In this document: positions 36,041 to 48,330 of the stretch, piece by piece | Layout: each line of letters starts with the position of its first letter | How positions within the stretch are numbered: position 1 is the first letter of the stretch | Source of the DNA: Merluccius polli | Taxonomy: Eukaryota > Chordata > Actinopteri > Gadiformes > Merlucciidae | Assembly: GCA_030340625.1 (NCBI GenBank) | Contig: JAOPHQ010000586.1 | Span: forward strand, 186,001 to 250,000 | Length of the DNA stretch: 64,000 nt | Direction of reading: 5' to 3' | Made by a program: the position numbers and the translations under genes | Notes under the pieces: generated by a model | The model's database searches: none | What the model saw: only the letters and a program-made list of their open reading frames with translations | Told to the model about the DNA's origin: nothing

Positions 36041-38512
36041 CCATGTCAAATAAGTCGCCGGTGAGGCAGCATTTTCTTAAAAAAGTGGAATGCAAACTTT
36101 GTTCACAGCAGTTTTCATATCACAGCTTAACAACCAACATGGTGTATCACCTAATAGCCTAATTGATTTAGCTTGAAATGTAATTGCAGGCGCATCCTCT
36201 TGCGACAGCTTCGGTGGCAACAGGACCTGCCAGTAGTGGCGATTACATGCAGACCAAGCTGGATGTGAGGCTTCCTCTCTCATCAAAATGGAAAAATTAT
36301 ATCACAAATGTATTGCTTGTGAAATGAGCCCCGTTAACGTAACGTAACATTTTGGAACCTGGATATACAGCGCCAGCACGTGAGACAATCATGCACACAT
36401 CAACCACAAAATATGACGCACTAAAAAAGAAGTTAGAAGGAGTTAATACAAGGTGTGAACAGGGTTACACCTGGGTTAACCCTAACCCTGGATAAGTTGC
36501 TGGTGTGGCAGCATTTTCTTAAAAAAGATGACAAAAAAGTGGAGCGCGACTCAGTGAAGTTGCTTGATGCAATTGGAATTCCATGAGCAAAGAAGGTTTC
36601 TGTTGTAAGTGACAACACGGCTAATATGGCACTCTGTATGGAGAGACTAAAGGAATCAGATGAATGGCCCAGATGTGCAGAGCGTGAGGTGTGCTGGGCA
36701 CACCTTGCAGCTCTGTGTTAACGCTGCACTCAAGACCCAATTTGTCGCACCGTGGGTGCTGCGCAACATCTAGTGGGACACTTCAGAAAGGGTCACAACA
36801 TGAACTGATTCAGGATGTGGCTACGCATTGGAACTCAACCCATTCAATGTTGGAGCGACTGCTGGATCAACGCTGGCCTGTAACCCTAGTGCTTTCTGAC
36901 CCAAACCAAGAAGAACGACAGCAGTACACTGGTTCTTACTACAGCACAGTGGAATGTGGCTGAGGACATTACAAATGTGCTGAAATCCATGATGACTGAC
37001 TGAGCTACCGTCTGAAGAGGACAACACTTCACTGTCTGCAATAATTCCTACGCTGGCAAACTTGAAAGAATGCCACCTGGCCATTATGGATGATGACAGC
37101 CCCATTACCCAAACAATGAAAAGCAAGCTGATCGAAGAAATTGACAGTAGGTGGGAACTTAAAGACCAACATACTGCTGAGAACATTGCCGAGTGCATCG
37201 GCAACATACGGAGAGAGTACAACGTGAGTCGTGATTCAGTGCTCTCCATCACCACAGACAATGTGGCTGATTATATTAACGCCGTCAAGAGGCACCTGCA
37301 GGCTGTTAATGTCCTGTGTACGGTCCACACTATTAACCTGGCTGTGAGCAAAGGGCTGGCAGTGTGAGCTATCGAAACTCCGGTCAGCAGACTAAAGGCC
37401 ACAGCACTGCATTTCAACAAATCAATTACCGACAGCTACCTCCTGGAATCTAAGCAGAAGCTGCTTGGTGTGAAACCTGCTAAGCTTATCAATGACTGCG
37501 CTACCAGATGGAACAGCATGAGATGGTGTGTCGGGCAGCCGAGCAACAAGCTCAAGTCATCTCGAGGTTAAGTACCAGCGAGAGGACCGTTGGAGCAGGT
37601 GAGTCATAGAAATTATAATAACCTGATAATATTGGCCTAATAATAGGCTAGATTGTTATAATACAGGAGAGGGTATGCATATGCATAGCTACGTAACTTT
37701 AACGTTATTACAGTTTATCTAGCGGTAACATACACTTGTTAACCAACCCATGTGTTATAGACAGCTAGCCATAAAGTCACTTTGTTTTTTCCGTAGGTGA
37801 GAGCAGTGCTTAAGCCTTTAAAAGTGGCCACTGAGCAGTTTTCCAACAGCATTTGCCGTTCTCCCCCTGAAGTATGTGCTTTTGTCACATCTCCAGCCAT
37901 CCATCGGCGATCCGGCAGCACTCAATGAAATGAAAAAAGATCTTGGACCTAAAGAAGCGATACAGTCATGACAAAGATGTTTTAATGCGGCTTAATACTG
38001 CTAGCTACCTCGACCCGCGTTTTCTTAGGCTGATTCATTTGGAACGAGACCAACAGCAGAAGGTACGTGAGAAAATAAAAGGGGAGCTGACAGTTATTGC
38101 GGAGGAGGAAGTCGATAAAGAAGATGAGGAGGTAGCAGCCATGGCTACGGGGACAGCGCCAGGAGAAAACCACAATCAGTGCTATGGGGAACCTTTTTGG
38201 GAATGTTTATCGCCAAGGCGCAGACACATTGGGTGGTACTTCGGCAATTGGAGCTGTGTTACAGCAAGAGATGCTGACGTACGAGAGTGAGACCCCACTA
38301 CCCACCGGCAGCAACCCATTGTCGTGGTGGAAGATGTCAAAGTCCAAGTACCCCCACCTTGCTCAGCTGGCACGGCGCTAATTGAGCATCCCAGGCACCT
38401 CAGTTAGAGCAGAAAGGGTTTTCTCCACAGCTGGGATTACAGTAAATAAAAAACGCTCTGCACTAGATTTAGAAAACGTGGATTGCCTTGTGTTTTTGGC
38501 CAACAACCTTTA
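36041..38512 (+). pseudogene. hAT (ZBED1-like) transposase relic
   Basis: A heavily broken hAT transposase. In order: a BED-finger piece VRQHFLKKVECKLCSQQFSY (about 36063), a second partial start VWQHFLKKDDKK (about 36505), SDNTANMALCMERLKES (about 36612), CAGHTLQLCVNAAL (about 36692), ANLKECHLAIMDDDSPITQT (about 37059), SRDSVLSITTDNVADYINAV (about 37230), INDCATRWNSMRWC (about 37490), ASYLDPRFLRL (about 38000), and the C-terminal dimerisation region VRAERVFSTAGITVNKKRSA ending at the stop 38510-38512. Many stops and frameshifts are present. The duplicated BED start and the repeated SDNT/TTDNV-type blocks suggest a chimera of two related copies. Terminal repeats were not located. Confidence 0.78.
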
Positions 38513-40330
38513 GGACCAAATCACGCCAATGTTGTTTGAATCTAACGCCTAACTTCCACTGGATCCGTCGTGGGAGCGAAGCGGCCACCAGAGCTGATCG
38601 CAGCCACTCTAGTGCTCTTTCAATGCGTGTGATCACACCAGATGCACCACAGCATGTTTCAGAAGCGGCTGTCACTCCAGATATGTGCCAGTTCTAGGTA
38701 TACCAACCATGTTGCCACCGGTATCACTTGGTTCTCGGTTCTTGGTACCCAACCCTATGTCTGGCGAATAATGAATAAAACCTTACCTTCAGTGGCGTAC
38801 ACTTCCACTGCTGTCAAAAAAACACGTCACTGTCTGTCACATCTGTGCTATGGTCAGCAGAATGAATCCGTCATTTCAATTTCTCTGCCTACCTTCCCTA
38901 AAACAGGAAGAGGAAGGCAAATTATAAAATGCAAATTAATTTGATGGCTGTGTGGCTTGTTTTAATGTATCCTACCTGCACCAACCGCTTTTCATATACT
39001 TCAACTTTTGTTATTTACAAATACCAATTTAATAAAAGTTCCACCATTACTTTTTTTGTTTTCTGCTTGGTCTGGTACAACCAAGATATTATGTACCTTA
39101 CAGTGCATAAAAAAATGCTTTCTACGATTTGTCATGGGTCACGTTGTTGGGGACACTCCAGCTCAATGCTAATGGCACGAAAAAGGGGTCCAATCCTATT
39201 TGAGCAGTCGCTAATGCTTGGCATTAAATGCTTTTCAATCTGCTGCTGATCACATTAGGCGGCTCCCGCTTATCGACTCATCTAAAGCGTTTATGTCCAC
39301 ATCTAATTAGGACCAATGCTTTCTTAATGGAAATCACTTAGCTTGAGTTATTTCATAACTGTACAGCAACGGCTTAGGGCAGGGTCTAATAGCAGACTAC
39401 TCGCTCCTCTTTAGGCGGCTACTTTTATGCACAACATATCAATAGACTGCATTTCTGGAGTTGGGTGAACATGTCTATTTAGCCTCCTAGCATCAAGGCA
39501 GTTGATTTGTGGTCTATTTAGTCTGTTATCATAAAATGGCAATTGATTGGACAACGTAACAGACGTGATGTCTTTATTTGACATCAAGTATAAATTTGCG
39601 TAGACTTGGTATGTTTTTTTTCCATACCTTTGCTTCAAAGCAATCCCTCTACAGCATGGTTGAAGCAAAGACTGTATTAAAGACACAACACGTAGGGGTA
39701 ATATTATTGCTATACTGGCAGGACAGCAGTCCGGAATTGCATCGGTGAAGAAAAGACAAAGTATTCTGTTCGCTAATCAAGTCGACCTGGTGCCATTTTG
39801 ATAAGCATTAGCATATTAGCCTGTATGAAAAACACTTAGCATTGGGGTCATCATTTACCTTAAGTGTTTCAGGTAACTAATTCAATGAAATAACGTAGTA
39901 GTTAATATGTGCCGTTAACGTCCCACAGTCGAGTGCCATCTGACTCAATAATCTGCAGATTTTTTCTGTCGCAACATTTATTCCTGTCTATATCAAATTG
40001 TGTCTATAGTTCATTACAAGTTAGGATCATGGCTATATTAGGTTAGGATAGTGCACAGCATCCAATCGACCATGTTACAGGGTGCAAACTCCCGGTGAGC
40101 AACCATCAATCGCTCACGCTCCAACATTTTTACCCAAATAAGTAGATCTGATGCCCAGTCGACATTTGTATTTGAACAAATTATGATTAGGGGTTGTTCA
40201 AATAATAAGAATTTTAATATAAATATTGTTATGATATTAATATAATAATAAATAGATATTATGAACTGGCCTGTAGCCTACTTATAAATCAACTTGTTAT
40301 TGGATTACTCTTGGATTTTTGGATATTTTC
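38513..40330. other. Non-coding spacer
   Basis: No gene or bounded element recognised. The stretch directly after the hAT relic (38513-38700) is probably its 3' untranslated region. Confidence 0.4.
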
Positions 40331-41130
40331 CCCAGTCTTTTATAGAAAGGGATTGTTTTTCATGGATCATTGAAGTAGTGCAGAAGAGAAACCTCCCAGT
40401 AATCATGACCTATATCGATTTCAAGAAAGCCTTTGATAAAATCCACCAAGGCAAACTCATCCGCATTCTGAGGGCATACGGCATTCCTAAAAAACGTTAG
40501 GGCAAACTATCAGCAGGTCGTATGAGCACACTTGTCAACTCACCTGACTGTGAGACGGACACCTTCAACATCCTTGTGGTGTGCTGCAGGGTGACACTCT
40601 CACTCTCTACCTCTTCATTATTGTACTCACGTTGAGGTTGGACATCACTGGACGTGAAGAGGAGCTCAAGGTCACCCTAGCACCCAGGAGGAGCTGTCGT
40701 GAACCAACTGTCACAGTTACTGATCTCAACTATGCCGACGACATCGAGCTCATTTCAAACACCGCTGAGCAAGCTTGTGAGCAGGATGCTCCGTATGGCC
40801 CAGGAGGTCTCGTGGATGGAACACATTAACAATGTTGAACTCTACGCTGGTCTACGGCTGGTGAGTACAAAGATACATCAAAAGGAGACTGAGGCGCGCT
40901 GGCCAGCGTGCACCATCCTGACTCTATTGCTTCAAGACTTGTCCTCTGGGAACCAATGCATGGTAAAGCCACATGTGGTGCTCAGAGGATAACATAAGTG
41001 GATGTGCTGAAGAAGGGCACTGGCTACGCCAGCCCTGATGAACTGTGCTCTGGCATGCTGGACCGGGATGTGTGGAGAGGTGTCATCTCAAGAGCCCAAT
41101 GTTGCCCCAGTGGCCTCGATTATCATGTTT
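40331..41130 (+). pseudogene. Non-LTR retrotransposon reverse transcriptase relic
   Basis: Three reverse transcriptase landmarks occur in order: TYIDFKKAFDKIHQGK with LIRILRAYGIP (motif A, about 40410-40490), LQGDTLTLYLFIIV (motif B, about 40585-40625), and VTDLNYADDIELIS (motif C with the catalytic ADD, about 40717-40755). Further downstream are LVSTKIHQKETE (about 40858) and a shifted GTGYASPDELCSGMLDRDVW (about 41018-41077), typical of the protein's C-terminal tail. A stop at 40498, frameshifts near 40500-40580, 40770 and 40900, and loss of the N-terminal endonuclease make it dead. The clade cannot be fixed without alignment. Confidence 0.8.
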
Positions 41131-41169
41131 TTCTTTGAGATGCTTGCCATTAATGAGCAGGTAGAGGTT

Positions 41170-41280
41170 ATGTATCATCTTCTAGGTAGATGCCAACAGG
41201 GAGACTGTGGAAATTGGAGCTTAAACTCAGAACCTTTTGGCTTGTAATCAAACACCCTAACAACCACTATATCCTGCCCT
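41170..41280 (+). repeat. tRNA-like SINE fragment
   Basis: The text GGAGCTTAAACTCAGAACCT, then TTGTAATCAAACACCCTAA and CAACCACTATATCCTGCC, resembles the reversed tRNA-like head of fish SINEs (a B-box region read backwards). Tentative. Confidence 0.4.
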
Positions 41281-41298
41281 CTGATTTAATGTAGTTAT

Positions 41299-41900
41299 TA
41301 GGGGTGCCCAGATCGATCGGCCACCGATCTAAATAGTGTAATCGGTGGTCTCTATATCGTCCGAAAGGCCGATCATGAGAGCCGATCATGAGAGCCGATC
41401 AGATGACCTAAAACACGCAAGACAATTTCTCTACGCACTGCTAAAATGGCATCACCAGTCTGCTCAATGTGTTGCACATGTTGCCTGCCAATAAATAAAC
41501 AGCTAACAGTAAATTCATGATGAAGTGTGAACCCTGTTTCAGCTCCAATTCAAACACTATGCGATTTGGGCTGAGAATCCTAGGAAGGAGGGGCAGGAAG
41601 ACGTGTTATCTCCATGGTTATGAACCACAGCCACTTTGTGATACTTTTTTTAAGCCAGTACCGTTGCTCTGTATGAGCATTATAATGAGCGGTGTTGTAT
41701 AAGAAATGCGCCACAGACTGTGGTGTTATACTATAAGTGTCCGAGTAGCTTAACCCTCTCTCGGACGCGGACAACAAAATGAACCGCTGCCCAGGCGGAG
41801 TTCCACACTTCCACACACACCTCGCCGCCGGTCCCTTCGTCGCGGAAAAGGCACTTCCACGTCACGAAAATAACGCAACTTGAGTTTGGAGCACAACGTT
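41299..41900. mobile_element. Truncated hAT-like element (TAGGGGTGCCC end)
   Basis: The left end TAGGGGTGCCCAGATCGATC followed by GGCCACCGATCT and repeated GCCGATCATGAGA has the format of non-autonomous hAT elements in this window. The interior at 41760-41830 (AAAATGAACCGCTGCCCAGG, then CCACACTTCCACACACA) weakly resembles family A. No matching right end was found, so the right border is only a guess. Confidence 0.45.
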
Positions 41901-43840
41901 CATAAAGTGGTTGGCGGAGACTGGCAAAGACACGATTTTACACGTTTTCTCTATTCTCTACTCTAGTCTTATTTTAATAACAGTGACAAAATGGCATAGA
42001 TTACCATGTTGAAGACCATATAAGTAAATAGAGCTTTATTTATATCACACTTTTTTATAACAGTTACAAAGTGCTTCTCACACACGCATATGGAAAATAT
42101 AAATGAACGAATGAATAAGGCAAAAATAAATGACTATTCAAAACACAGCAGAATGAGACAGACCAAAGTAAAATCAATTCAAACTATAAGACAGGGATGG
42201 CGATCTAAAGAAAGGCTTGCTCATAAAGATGGGTTTTTAGAAGGCGCTTAAAACAGTCCAAAGAGCTCTCGTCCGAGAGTATACAATATAAGACATTACC
42301 GCATTTATAACAAACATTCTGGGTTCACTGCTTCTTTAATATACAATGTTGTTAAGAATAGTTAAATAAATAATGCTACACAATAAATAAAAGGCTTCAA
42401 ATAGATTAGTGATTACATATGCATTGGTTTTAAAAGTTACAAATGAGAATGATGAAAATCAGCTAAACATTCAATGTTGATTGACAAATGAATGCTCCTT
42501 TGTGTTGTTTTGATTGTCATGCTTTCTAAACACACAAAAAATGACTAATTATTAGCAAAAACATACAATAACTGTGGAATCCTTTAGCTGGCTAAATTTT
42601 TCATCTGGCTGGCTACTAAAAAAATTGTACTGGGGCCCAGTGGTCCAATGTACACTTCCTAGACTTCTTTTAAATAATTATTTTTCAACCTTGTTTACTT
42701 CTGGATGTGCTCCAGGTCATGGCCTTTCCAATAATGCCTACCATGATTAGTGTGTTCTGACGTTATTTTAGTAATCAGTGACTAGTGCAATGAATTGTTT
42801 GTTTTCATGTTGAAACATTTGTGTGCTCTATGCTTACAATGCTATTTTGAGTCTGTGTAGAAGAATATAAAAATGGTGTACACAAGAACAAAATGTAAAT
42901 TATCCAAGCTGATTTTTTCTGATGTAAAAAAATAATAAAAATATGCTGCTTATTCTACCTCTCTGTGACTAGTGAGAAAGGATTGAAACTACACATTTGA
43001 ACTAAGCATTTGTTCTTAAATGCACCGACCAAAAAAGCAAAATATTTTCTGATCATAGGCGAGGACCTTTATACTTGTAAACTTTTATGGTTTAATAATT
43101 GATCAACTGTCAACTTTGTTGATTGACGGTTGTGATTGTTGTGCGTGACGTTCCAACTACCCAATCACCTGCTCACCGACTCAAATCATCAAGGTATGGT
43201 GGGGGTCTACACCTGGAGGACCAGCTCACAGGCTGACAGGATCAGGGCTGGAGGCTGAAGGTGAGGTGCGTGACCAAGGCAGCCCCTCGCCGTGTGTCAA
43301 ACCCGACAGTAAATCAAGGCAGCCTAGGTCGTGCTTCTTATTCAGACGAGGGGAGACCAAACGAGTGCTGCTGCAACTGATTCATTGCCCAATGAACTTC
43401 ACATGTTTTTGCAGGCCTTTTGATTGATGCTGTCTCCATGTTCCATGTGTGGCTGACTTTGGGAAATGCATCTTAAAAAGAGATTCCCATTGCATGTGTT
43501 GTGACTTTGCATGTGAATGCAGTCACATTACTTTACGTTTTTCTATTCCATTCACATAACACTTTCATTTTATTTGTCTGGCTTTTATGCATTATGTAAA
43601 GCATTTCAACCTACCCTTATGCATGAAATGTGCGATTTCAATATGCTCTATGCAAATCAGTCACTGAATTATCAAATAATGTGCAAGGTAACATAAAAAA
43701 CTCAAACTTGAGCCTTAAAATATATGTTTATTAAATGTCAACGCTAGTCCAGACAACGGGAAATATGACGCTTTAGGTTTAGAATGTGTATTGAAAACAA
43801 ATGCAGAATAATTCAAGGTTGATAACATATGAAAGTGTGT
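41901..43840. other. Non-coding spacer
   Basis: AT-rich DNA. At 42025-42090 a common fish repeat is visible (AGAGCTTTATTTATATCACA, then CAGTTACAAAGTGCTTCTC). No gene recognised. Confidence 0.45.
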
Positions 43841-43848
43841 GTTTACAC

Positions 43849-44877
43849 TAGAGCCCGACCGATATGGGATTTTTAAGGCCGATACCGATACAAATATTTG
43901 ATGATTTAAAAATCCGATATTCCGATATATCGGCCGATATATATATTTAAAAAAGAAATTCCAGAAACACGTAACAAAACATAAACAGGTATCCCTAACA
44001 TTAGTTATATGTAGTTATTTATGAGTCCTCGCTAAAATAATAGGATAATGCAGTGAACACACTTCACTGATGGGTCACACCGCAAGCGACATGAGCAGCA
44101 GGGGGCGCTGTGGCCGCTGGCTGCTGCCTGCCGTCGCCAGGGGGCGGGGCTTCAAGTAGCACTGCAGACAAGTTCGGTTGTGCCCATTGCAATATCAAGT
44201 TTGTAGTAGAGCTATTCGGCAGGCCGGCGTGACAAGCATGTTCAAATAACAATTTACACGTTTCCCCTGTTTATTATTTAGTAATCAAAATAACAGAACT
44301 GGAGATAAAGCATTATAAAGTGCAAAACACACTGCCGCCGCGGCGCGTCTATGACACAAGTGCCGCCTGTAGCACCCATAGGAATATAGTCGTCTCCAGA
44401 GCAGAAGGAAAACAAAAGAAAAAAGTTTTCAGCGGCACTTGATGCGCGGCGACGCTGTGAAATAGGACAGTGGCGTGAAGTGTAGCGGGTTGCTGCTTCG
44501 CACCGACGCCGCTCATTTGCATAAAGTTAAACTAATTTCAACTCTCCGCGTCGCTCTGGACGCTGGCGTCGCGCTGCTCGCTGCCGCCGTCGCGCTGCTC
44601 GCTGCGGCGCCGGCCGCTCCTCGTCAGCAGCGCTTATTGAAAATGAAGGACTGCCGGCCGCTTTTGCTGCTCATGTCGCTCGCGGTCGTGGATAACTCGT
44701 TCGCTCTGCCCGACTCTGGCTGGATCAGCCGGTTGTAGGGTTTGTGGCGTTATAACTGGTTGAAGGGGGTTTCATCCATTTTTTTAAATATTAATTTATC
44801 GGCCATTATAAATGCCGATGGAAAATGCCTAATATCGGCCGATAATATCGGCCCGCCGATATATCGGTCGGGCTCTA
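43849..44877. mobile_element. Non-autonomous hAT, TSD GTTTACAC
   Basis: Ends are TAGAGCCCGACCGATATGGG and, inverted, TAGAGCCCGACCGATATATC, both continuing with CCGATA-rich repeats. It is flanked by GTTTACAC at 43841-43848 and 44878-44885. The 1,029-bp interior has a CpG-rich centre (44330-44740) with GCTGCTCGCTGCCGCCGTCGC-type tandem wording but no transposase. The right-hand GTTTACAC is shared with the neighbouring element. Confidence 0.92.
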
Positions 44878-45268
44878 GTTTACACTAGGGCTGAACGATA
44901 TGGACAAAATTTCATATCTCGATATTCATGCCAGATATCTCGATATCGATACGATACGATATGACTATGGGTTCGTTGAAAACCAAGCATTTTTCAGAAA
45001 AATAAAAACATCATAATACAAAAGAATGTGGAAAGTGCAGTTTTATTTATAAGAACTCACTGCCAGTCATGAACCGTTATTTTTCTATAGGCTATATTAA
45101 AATTCCCGTTGGTAGAAAATATAAAATGCAGCATGTTTTTATCAATGAAATCTTTATTCCAACAATAATGTATAGGCCAACAATAATACAAGACAGTTAA
45201 CTTGAAGACCTACAACTGTTTAACAGTTTTAAAATAATAAATAGGCCTACAGGCATTATAGGTTAACT

Positions 45269-46127
45269 CAGGGGTCGGCAACCCGCGGCTCCGGAGCCGC
45301 ATGCGGCTCTTTAGCGCAGCCCTAGTGGCTCCCTGAAGCTTTTTCAAAAATGTTTGAAAATGGAAAAAGATGGGGGAGAGAAATATATTTTTTGTTTTAA
45401 TATGGTTTCTGTAGGAAAACAAACATGACACAAACATTATTAACGTTTTTCAATGCTGTAAAAATGTGTAGAATAAATATTAAATTTCAACATTTCTCTC
45501 AACGAAGATTTACGTCATAGCCTGCGACACACGTTTCTATCAGTAAGGCGGGATGCCAGGCAGGCGGCTGTTGTAAACAAACCGGCGGCTGCGCGCAATA
45601 GTAACACACCGCGGACCTACGGCCGACGGGGGGGGGGGGGGGGGGGGGGGGGGGCGCGCGCGCGATTGTAAGTAACACTCCGGCCGACGGGGTGGTGGTG
45701 CGCGCAATTAACACACCGCGGACCTACGACCGGCGGGGGGGGGGGGGGGCGCGGTGTGTTACTATTGCGCTCTCAAAAAGGAGGACAAATACGCGTCTGG
45801 CTTGACGCTGCGCCGGGCGCGTATTTGTCCTCCTTTTTGAACTCGCGCCCCCCCCCGGGAGAGTTTCCCCCACCGGTTGAGAACCACTGCTACAGGATGC
45901 ACTGCAGGAAAAATAAACATTTAATCATGAAGGCTCATTATGTATTTGTAGTTAACTTAGTCATTTCTATAGTAGGCTAATATAGCTACTATAGATACAT
46001 ACAGCATGTGTTGCCTTCAATATAAGGCTTATATAAGGCTTTTATTTTTTTGCGGCTCCAGACATATTTGTTTTTTGTTTTTTTGGTCCAATATGGCTCT
46101 TTCAACATTTTGGGTTGCCGACCCCTG
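45269..46127. mobile_element. Non-autonomous hAT (GGGGTCGGCAACC type), TSD GGTTAACT
   Basis: Ends are CAGGGGTCGGCAACCCGCGG and, inverted, CAGGGGTCGGCAACCCAAAA. Flanked by GGTTAACT at 45261-45268 and 46128-46135. Next to each TIR is the phrase GGCTCTTT (AGCCGCATGCGGCTCTTTA on the left; ATATGGCTCTTTCAAC on the right), characteristic of this widespread vertebrate hAT group. The interior has very long G runs (about 45626-45654 and 45735-45749) and repeated AACACACCGCGGACCTACG units. Non-coding. Confidence 0.93.
45773..45840. repeat. Perfect 23-bp inverted repeat
   Basis: Arms 45773-45795 (begins TCAAAAAGGAGGACAAATAC) and 45818-45840 are exact reverse complements with a 22-base GC-rich spacer. 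It sits in the G-run-rich centre of the hAT at 45269. Confidence 0.9.
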
Positions 46128-46135
46128 GGTTAACT

Positions 46136-48083
46136 TATAGGCCTATGCGGCGCTCGTAAAAGCCGAACAATGCGCCTACATGCGCTCTTAAAAGCGCATG
46201 TAGGTCAACAAGACTAAATCTGTATTCCAATCCAAATCTATATTACAATAAGTAGCCTACTTATCGGCCAACAATAATCAAATAAGGCAGTAAAAGTGGG
46301 CATTGAACTGTATAACTGTTTTGAAAAAAAAAGGGACAAAGGCCGACATATGCCTATACAATATGCAGCGGCGGTCGGAAAAGGCTTGCAACAAAAAGAT
46401 GAGCCACACATTTAGAAACAATTGCATGAACTATCTAAAAGCAATACCTTAGCAGAGCCCGTCTACGGAGAGCCTGTCCACTCCCTATTAAGTCCCATTG
46501 TACCGAATTTTGGTTGCAGTTCCACCAGAGCTCCACTGGGGGCGATCGCCCATGAGTGCAGAATGAATGGGAGCAGATGGAGTTAGACGGCTAAATTTGT
46601 CTCTTTCACCTGATTCTCATTGAGAAATCTCAGATTTGATTGTAGTTTTTACAAGTTCAACATAGGTTATAGATCGAAAGTTGAATGAACGAGTACTTAT
46701 GTCCTTTCGATTTCTTACAGGACGAGTTGTTGTTGCCCATAACACGCTAGCATTATGCTAATGAATGCTGATTGGTCAGTGAAGGACTGATTACGACCAG
46801 AGATCCTGCTTGATGGCATCTTGGCATCCGAAGTGAGACCAGAATGTTAAGGTGGACTTTTTCACCCAAGTTCTTTTTTTTTAACACAGCAACTTTTTTT
46901 GGTTAAAACAGCAAAACAAAAACTCTTTCTAGCACGTGTATTGACAGGGAGAGAGCCTAACCTGTGTCCGCTGTGTTGTCGATGCCTTGAGGGAAAGGGA
47001 GAGGCTTGCCGTAAAGCAGTATCTCTGGTCGTAAGATGTGTATGACGTCATTGACATTTTAAAATACTTTTTTAAGGCAAATAAGTGACTCTAAAAAATC
47101 TAACACCCAGCAATGTGTAATTTCTTTGCATCCCCTTTCGAAAGCAACATTCAAATTACTAGACAAAAAATTATATCCTGAGAAAAGTGGAGTTTGAGGG
47201 GTATAGCTCCATAGACCGCCATTCATTCTGCACTCGTCCTGTGAGCGCCCTCAGAGGGAACCAGAGGGGAACTGCAACAGTTCAGAACCCGGAAGTAAAC
47301 CGAGAGTGGAACTTCTCTCCTTATTAGACATTCTCTGACCTTAGTCAGAAAACATATGAGGCTGAACTTTTTGCTAAAATGTCACAGTTATGGAAGTATT
47401 GAAAATGTTGGAGCGGCTGGCTTGACCACGCGAAACGTACGCGATCGGTCATTAATCAATAATCGTATTTAACCATATAACTGCACACAACATTATTTAA
47501 AAGCAAGCAAATGGAAAACATGTGTGTTGGTATGTGGTGTCCGGTGCGTGTGGATGTGCGGCTCCTCCGGCGGAGCGGTTCATGTTAATAGCGGAGTCCG
47601 GGAGGGTTCACCTTCACGGGCGTAGTTACGAGGGATGTGCGATCTTTTTAAAACATAGTGTTTTTTAAAGTTAGAAAGATATTAGATATTCAACCGATAT
47701 TCACGCTCCAAATTACAGCGATCAGACACGGGGAACTAAAGCCGCGGTCACCGGGCACCGCTTCAAGACTCAATATGCAACACAACGTCCTTTTGATCGA
47801 TAAACTGCTGGGACTGGGCTCCCTGGTAATGATTAGCTTAGGAATGGTGCCGGGGAAACCAGTTGGGCCTCCTCCCGGGGGGGGACTCAGGGTCCTGGGA
47901 GGGTGACCTGGGTCCACCGTGGAGACGGCGCAAAATATTGAGTTTGACTGGGTTGTGGTGTCCGTCCCCGCTGGGGGGTGGGGGTGGTAGTGGTCGTTGT
48001 GGTAGTCGGAACCGGCGAGGGAGGACGGTTCCTTGCTCGCCGGTTCCGAGCGCGAACGCCGCCGCCGATAATGCCCATCCCTA
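46136..48083 (-). mobile_element. Family A copy A3, reversed and interrupted
   Basis: Read on the minus strand, this starts TAGGGATGGGCATTATCGGC at 48083 and follows copy A1 through ATGAACCGCTCCGCCGGAGG, the CTTGACCACGCGAAAC region and GATAAGTAGGCTACTTATTG to the CGCCGCATAGGCCTATAA segment. The 3' third of A1 is missing. It is interrupted by the element at 46453-47337. The segment 47830-48070 is GC-rich and differs from the other copies, so it may be a further insertion or replacement. Confidence 0.75.
46453..47337. mobile_element. Non-autonomous TIR element, duplication ACCTTAG
   Basis: Ends are CAGAGCCCGTCTACGGAGAG and, inverted, CAGAGAATGTCTAATAAGGA. The similarity of the two ends continues for about 130 bp, including GTGCAGAATGAATGG on both sides. 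Flanked by ACCTTAG at 46446-46452 and 47338-47344. Copy A1 shows the uninterrupted site (GCAATACCTTAGTCAG on the minus strand), proving the insertion. Seven bases is one short of a usual hAT duplication, so the superfamily is left open. Confidence 0.85.
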
Positions 48084-48330
48084 GTTTGTTGTGACTGCCA
48101 GAGCTGTACAAGCAGGGCGAGCGCGGGGGGGGGGAATTTATATCGTTGCTTTTTCGATATTAATATCGTGAATGTTCATATCGAGATATCGATACGATAA
48201 CGATATATCGTTCAGCCCTAGTTTACACTCTTGACAATGAGTAAGTCGGTTAGTGTAATGTCCTATATTGCGGTCAAACATTGTGGTTTTTTTCACTAAC
48301 CGTCCACTTCGATCACCTCCATCTCTCTGC

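Larger units (their letters stand above)
44886..48220. mobile_element. Composite hAT, TSD GTTTACAC
   Basis: Ends are TAGGGCTGAACGATATGGAC and, inverted, TAGGGCTGAACGATATATCG. It is flanked by GTTTACAC at 44878-44885 and 48221-48228. The 3,335-bp length is mostly nested cargo: a hAT at 45269-46127, a reversed family-A copy at 46136-48083, and inside that another element at 46453-47337. The element's own sequence is restricted to roughly 44886-45260 and 48084-48220, a small non-autonomous hAT. Confidence 0.9.

Noticed and set aside
35270..36490. Telomere-like words (GTAGGGTTAGGGTT, GGGTTAACCCTAACCC)
   Set aside because: Only one or two units each; far too short for interstitial telomeric repeat.
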